Origin: Hylemonella gracilis str. Niagara R | Lineage (GTDB): Bacteria; Pseudomonadota; Gammaproteobacteria; Burkholderiales; Burkholderiaceae_C | DNA: 64,000 bases | Reading direction: 5' to 3' | NCBI RefSeq assembly: GCF_000600295.1 | Contig: NZ_JEMG01000001.1 | Location: 1,431,165 to 1,495,164 of the forward strand | In this document: in pieces, positions 61,890 through 64,000 of the stretch | Numbering within the stretch: position 1 is the stretch's first letter | How the letters are laid out: every line of letters starts with the position of its first letter | Notes under the pieces: model-generated | The model's database searches: none | The model's input: the letters and a program-made list of their open reading frames with translations, nothing else | What the model was told of the DNA's origin: nothing | Made by a program: the position numbers and the translations under genes

Positions 61890-61956
61890 CAAGGCGCGGT
61901 GAATGAAAACCGCCCCGGCGGGCTGCGAAGCGCGGCCGGGGCGGAAGCCGTCAAGA

Positions 61957-62943
61957 TCAGGACTCGGCCGTGAAGCCGACCTTCTTGACCAGCGGCGCCC
62001 AGCGCTTGAACTCCGAGTCCAGCGAGGCGCGCATGGCCTGGGGCGTGCTGCCCGCAGCCACCAGGCCAACGTTGGCCAGGCCATCGATGACGGCCTGATC
62101 CTTCAGCGCGGCCTGGATGGCCGAGTTGGCGGCGTTGATGATGCTGGTGGGGGTCTTGGCAGGCGCAAAGAAGCCGAACCACTCCTCTGCCACGATCTCG
62201 GGATAGCCCAGTTCGGCGAAGGTGGGCGCGTTGGGATCGGGCACGCGCTTGGGCGCGGAGACGGCCAGGATGCGCAGGCGGCCGGCCTTGGCATGGGCCA
62301 GCGAATCACCGGTGGGCGTGACGCAGGCGGCGATCTGTCCTCCCACCGTGTCGTTCACGGCCGGCAGCGAGCCGCGGAAGGGCACATGCTGGAAAGTGAT
62401 GCCCGCGTTGACACCGAACAGCGAACCGACGAAGTGCGGCATGGAGCCCGCACCCGGCGAACCGAAGCTGGACTTCTCGGGATTGGCCTTGGCCCAAGCC
62501 ACGAAATCCTGCAGCGTCTTCACGCTGTCTGGCACCATGGGTCCGACGGCCAGCGCGAAGATCATTTGCGCGCCGATGGAGATGGGCGCGAAGTCCTGCA
62601 TCGTGTAGTTCATCTTGGTGTACACGTGCGGGTAGATCGTGAGTGCCGAGGCTTGCGCCAGCGTCAGCACGGTGCCGTCGGCCGGCGAGCTCTTCAGGGT
62701 TTCCAGCACGATGCGGCCGCCCGCGCCAGGCTTGTTTTCCACAACCGCGTTGTTGCGAGCATAAGAGGTGCCGCCCAGCTTGTCGGCGACACGGCGGGCC
62801 AGGCTGTCGCCCGCGCTGCCGGCGGGAAAGCCGTAATAGATCTTGGGCTGGGCCACCTGCGCGAACGCGGGCAGTGATTGCAGGGCCGCCAGGGCGGCGC
62901 TGCCGCCCAGGGCCAGGTTGAAGTGACGTCGGTTCAGGTTCAT
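61957..62943 (-). CDS. Bug/TctC-type periplasmic solute-binding protein
   Basis: Tripartite tricarboxylate transporter receptor family, greatly expanded in Burkholderiales. 328 aa from the ATG giving MNLNRRHFNLALGG; signal peptide ends AFAQ near residue 30 and contains an Arg-Arg pair, so Tat export is possible. VENKPGAGGRIVLETLKSSPADGT, FAPISIGAQ, GSPGAGSMPHFVG and FAELGYPEIVAEEWFGFFAP are family-typical. No TctA or TctB membrane genes follow. Ligand may be an aromatic acid, judged from neighbours only. Confidence 0.9.
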   Translation of the reverse strand: MNLNRRHFNLALGGSAALAALQSLPAFAQVAQPKIYYGFPAGSAGDSLARRVADKLGGTSYARNNAVVENKPGAGGRIVLETLKSSPADGTVLTLAQASALTIYPHVYTKMNYTMQDFAPISIGAQMIFALAVGPMVPDSVKTLQDFVAWAKANPEKSSFGSPGAGSMPHFVGSLFGVNAGITFQHVPFRGSLPAVNDTVGGQIAACVTPTGDSLAHAKAGRLRILAVSAPKRVPDPNAPTFAELGYPEIVAEEWFGFFAPAKTPTSIINAANSAIQAALKDQAVIDGLANVGLVAAGSTPQAMRASLDSEFKRWAPLVKKVGFTAES

Positions 62944-63055
62944 GGTTTGTCTCCTAGTGTGAAGTTGTCGAGGGCAAGGGAAACTGATGCGGAAGATGGT
63001 GCCAGGGGCATTATCCCGGCACCGCACCCCGCGCCGGGCTATCCGGTCATGGTTG

Positions 63056-63820
63056 TTATCGTGGCGCCATGCGCAGCGCGCCGTCGAGCCGGATCACTTC
63101 GCCATTGAGGTGGCCATTGGTCACGACATGGCAGGCCAGCTGCGCGAACTCCTCAGGCCGACCCAGGCGCTTGGGGAAGGGGATGGACGCGGCGAGCGAT
63201 TGTTGCACCTCCTCCGGTAGTTCCTTCACCAGGGGCGTGGCGAACAGGCCGGGCGCGATGGTGCAAACGCGGATGGCATGCTGGGCCAGGTCACGCGCCA
63301 TGGGCAGCGTCATGCCGACGATGCCGCCCTTGGACGCGCTGTAAGCCTGCTGGCCGACCTGACCATCGTAGGCCGCGATCGAGGCCGTGAACATCATCAC
63401 GCCGCGCTCGCCGTCGTCCAGCAGGGGCAGCTTGGCACAGGCGGCGGCGAAGAGGCGGCTGACGTTGTAGCTGCCGATCAGGTTGATGTTGACCACGCGG
63501 GCAAAGTCTTCCAGCGGCGCAGGGCTGCCGTCCTTGCCGACGACGCGCTTGGCCGAACCGATGCCCGCGATGTTCATCAGGATGCGCGCGGGGCCGTGCG
63601 CGGCCTCGGCCTTGGCGATCGCCGCGGTCACGCTGTCGGGGCTGGTGATGTCGCAGGTCTGGAAGAGGCCACCGATGTCGGCCGCCACCTTGGCACCCGC
63701 GGTGGCGTTCACGTCGAGCACGGTCACCTTGGCACCCAGCCGGGCCAGTTCGCGGGCGGTCGCTTCGCCGAGTCCCGAGGCGCCGCCCGTCACGAGGGCG
63801 GCTTGTCCTTCAATCTTCAT
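63056..63820 (-). CDS. Short-chain dehydrogenase, 3-hydroxyacyl-CoA dehydrogenase-like
   Basis: 254 aa. NAD-binding TGGASGLGEATA (about 11-22) and acidic DVNATAG after the second strand point to NAD(H). Catalytic Ser in FTASIAAYDGQ and Tyr-x3-Lys in QAYSASKGG. The insert KRVVGKDGSPAPLEDFARVVNINLIG resembles HSD10-type 3-hydroxyacyl-CoA dehydrogenases. Next to a feruloyl-CoA synthase-like gene it could carry out the dehydrogenation step in side-chain shortening of hydroxycinnamoyl-CoA; inference. Confidence 0.85.
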   Translation of the reverse strand: MKIEGQAALVTGGASGLGEATARELARLGAKVTVLDVNATAGAKVAADIGGLFQTCDITSPDSVTAAIAKAEAAHGPARILMNIAGIGSAKRVVGKDGSPAPLEDFARVVNINLIGSYNVSRLFAAACAKLPLLDDGERGVMMFTASIAAYDGQVGQQAYSASKGGIVGMTLPMARDLAQHAIRVCTIAPGLFATPLVKELPEEVQQSLAASIPFPKRLGRPEEFAQLACHVVTNGHLNGEVIRLDGALRMAPR

Positions 63821-63847
63821 GGTCGTCTCCTGGGGTTGCGCGCGTCG

Positions 63848-64000
63848 TCACTCGGGTTTCAGGATGCCGGGGACCACGTCATCATGCAGCGCCTGCACCA
63901 GCGCATCGCGGTGCTTGAGCACGGCGCGCTGGTTGATCGAGCCCTTGTCGGTCACTTCCCCCTTGTCGATGGACGGTGGCTCGGCCAGCAGCAGCGCGCG
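63848..64000 (-). CDS. Feruloyl-CoA synthase-like AMP-dependent ligase, C-terminus only
   Basis: Fifty codons before the stop; the rest lies beyond the right edge. EPPSIDKGEVTDKGSINQRAVL is the C-terminal pattern of the adenylate-forming ligases acting on ferulate, with the conserved catalytic Lys region EVTDKG. Activation of ferulate or p-coumarate to its CoA thioester would start the catabolic run that continues with the SDR, Bug and MarR genes. Assignment from a short stretch plus context. Confidence 0.65.
   Translation of the reverse strand, partial: RALLLAEPPSIDKGEVTDKGSINQRAVLKHRDALVQALHDDVVPGILKPE

Overview
The window reads as about 64 kb of chromosome from a GC-rich betaproteobacterium of the order Burkholderiales, most likely family Comamonadaceae; the genus cannot be fixed. 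This rests on gene order (fabHDG-acpP-fabF next to rpoE-rseA-mucD-lepA-lepB-rnc-era-recO-pdxJ-acpS, and leuCDB-asd-fimV-truA-trpFBA-accD), on AddAB in place of RecBCD, on an entericidin-type lipoprotein inside the leucine operon, and on a Bug-type solute-binding protein beside an aromatic-acid gene. It is mostly core genome. I saw no insertion sequence, prophage, CRISPR array, tRNA or rRNA.

Layout. 1-4.3 kb: fatty-acid synthesis (fabH cut by the left edge, fabD, fabG, acpP, fabF). 4.3-8 kb: a small membrane protein, then rpoE, rseA and mucD. 8.5-16.4 kb: one compact run lepA, lepB, rnc, era, recO, pdxJ, acpS, nagZ and a monooxygenase-fold protein. 16.4-33.2 kb, mainly minus strand: a metallo-hydrolase, lysS, accD, trpA-trpB-trpF, truA, fimV, asd, leuB, leuD, a small lipoprotein and leuC, with plus-strand islands (YggT family; DUF2798 plus cupin). 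33.3-45.5 kb: arfB, a GST, then phosphate genes (ppx, phoX on minus; pstSCAB-phoU-phoB-phoR on plus). 45.7-51.3 kb, minus strand: MATE exporter, membrane glycosyltransferase-like protein, L31 type B, rho, trxA. 51.4-57.6 kb: addB-addA. 57.9-60.8 kb: ugd, kdsA, a GST. 60.8-64 kb, minus strand: HxlR-like and MarR-like regulators, a Bug protein, an SDR enzyme and the C-terminus of a feruloyl-CoA synthase-like ligase.

The most interesting signals are non-coding. (1) A 32-codon leader upstream of asd ends in a run of Thr, Ile and Lys codons, the end products of the aspartate pathway, and is followed by mutually exclusive hairpins and a U-rich tract: a candidate attenuator. (2) Four copies of one repeat family lie directly after the stop codons of leuD, phoX, phoU and addB, always in the same orientation to the upstream gene; one copy shows a compensating base-pair change in a hairpin. 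(3) Two long hairpin elements between truA and trpF share a 37-bp core in opposite orientations but have unrelated arms. (4) The AT-richer 0.5-kb gap between mucD and lepA holds a 16-bp perfect inverted repeat, a -10 element followed by a strong terminator (possible small RNA) and weaker motifs.

Gene starts were set by alignment with remembered family N-termini, ribosome-binding sites and overlaps. Family assignments come from motifs and recall, with no database search.
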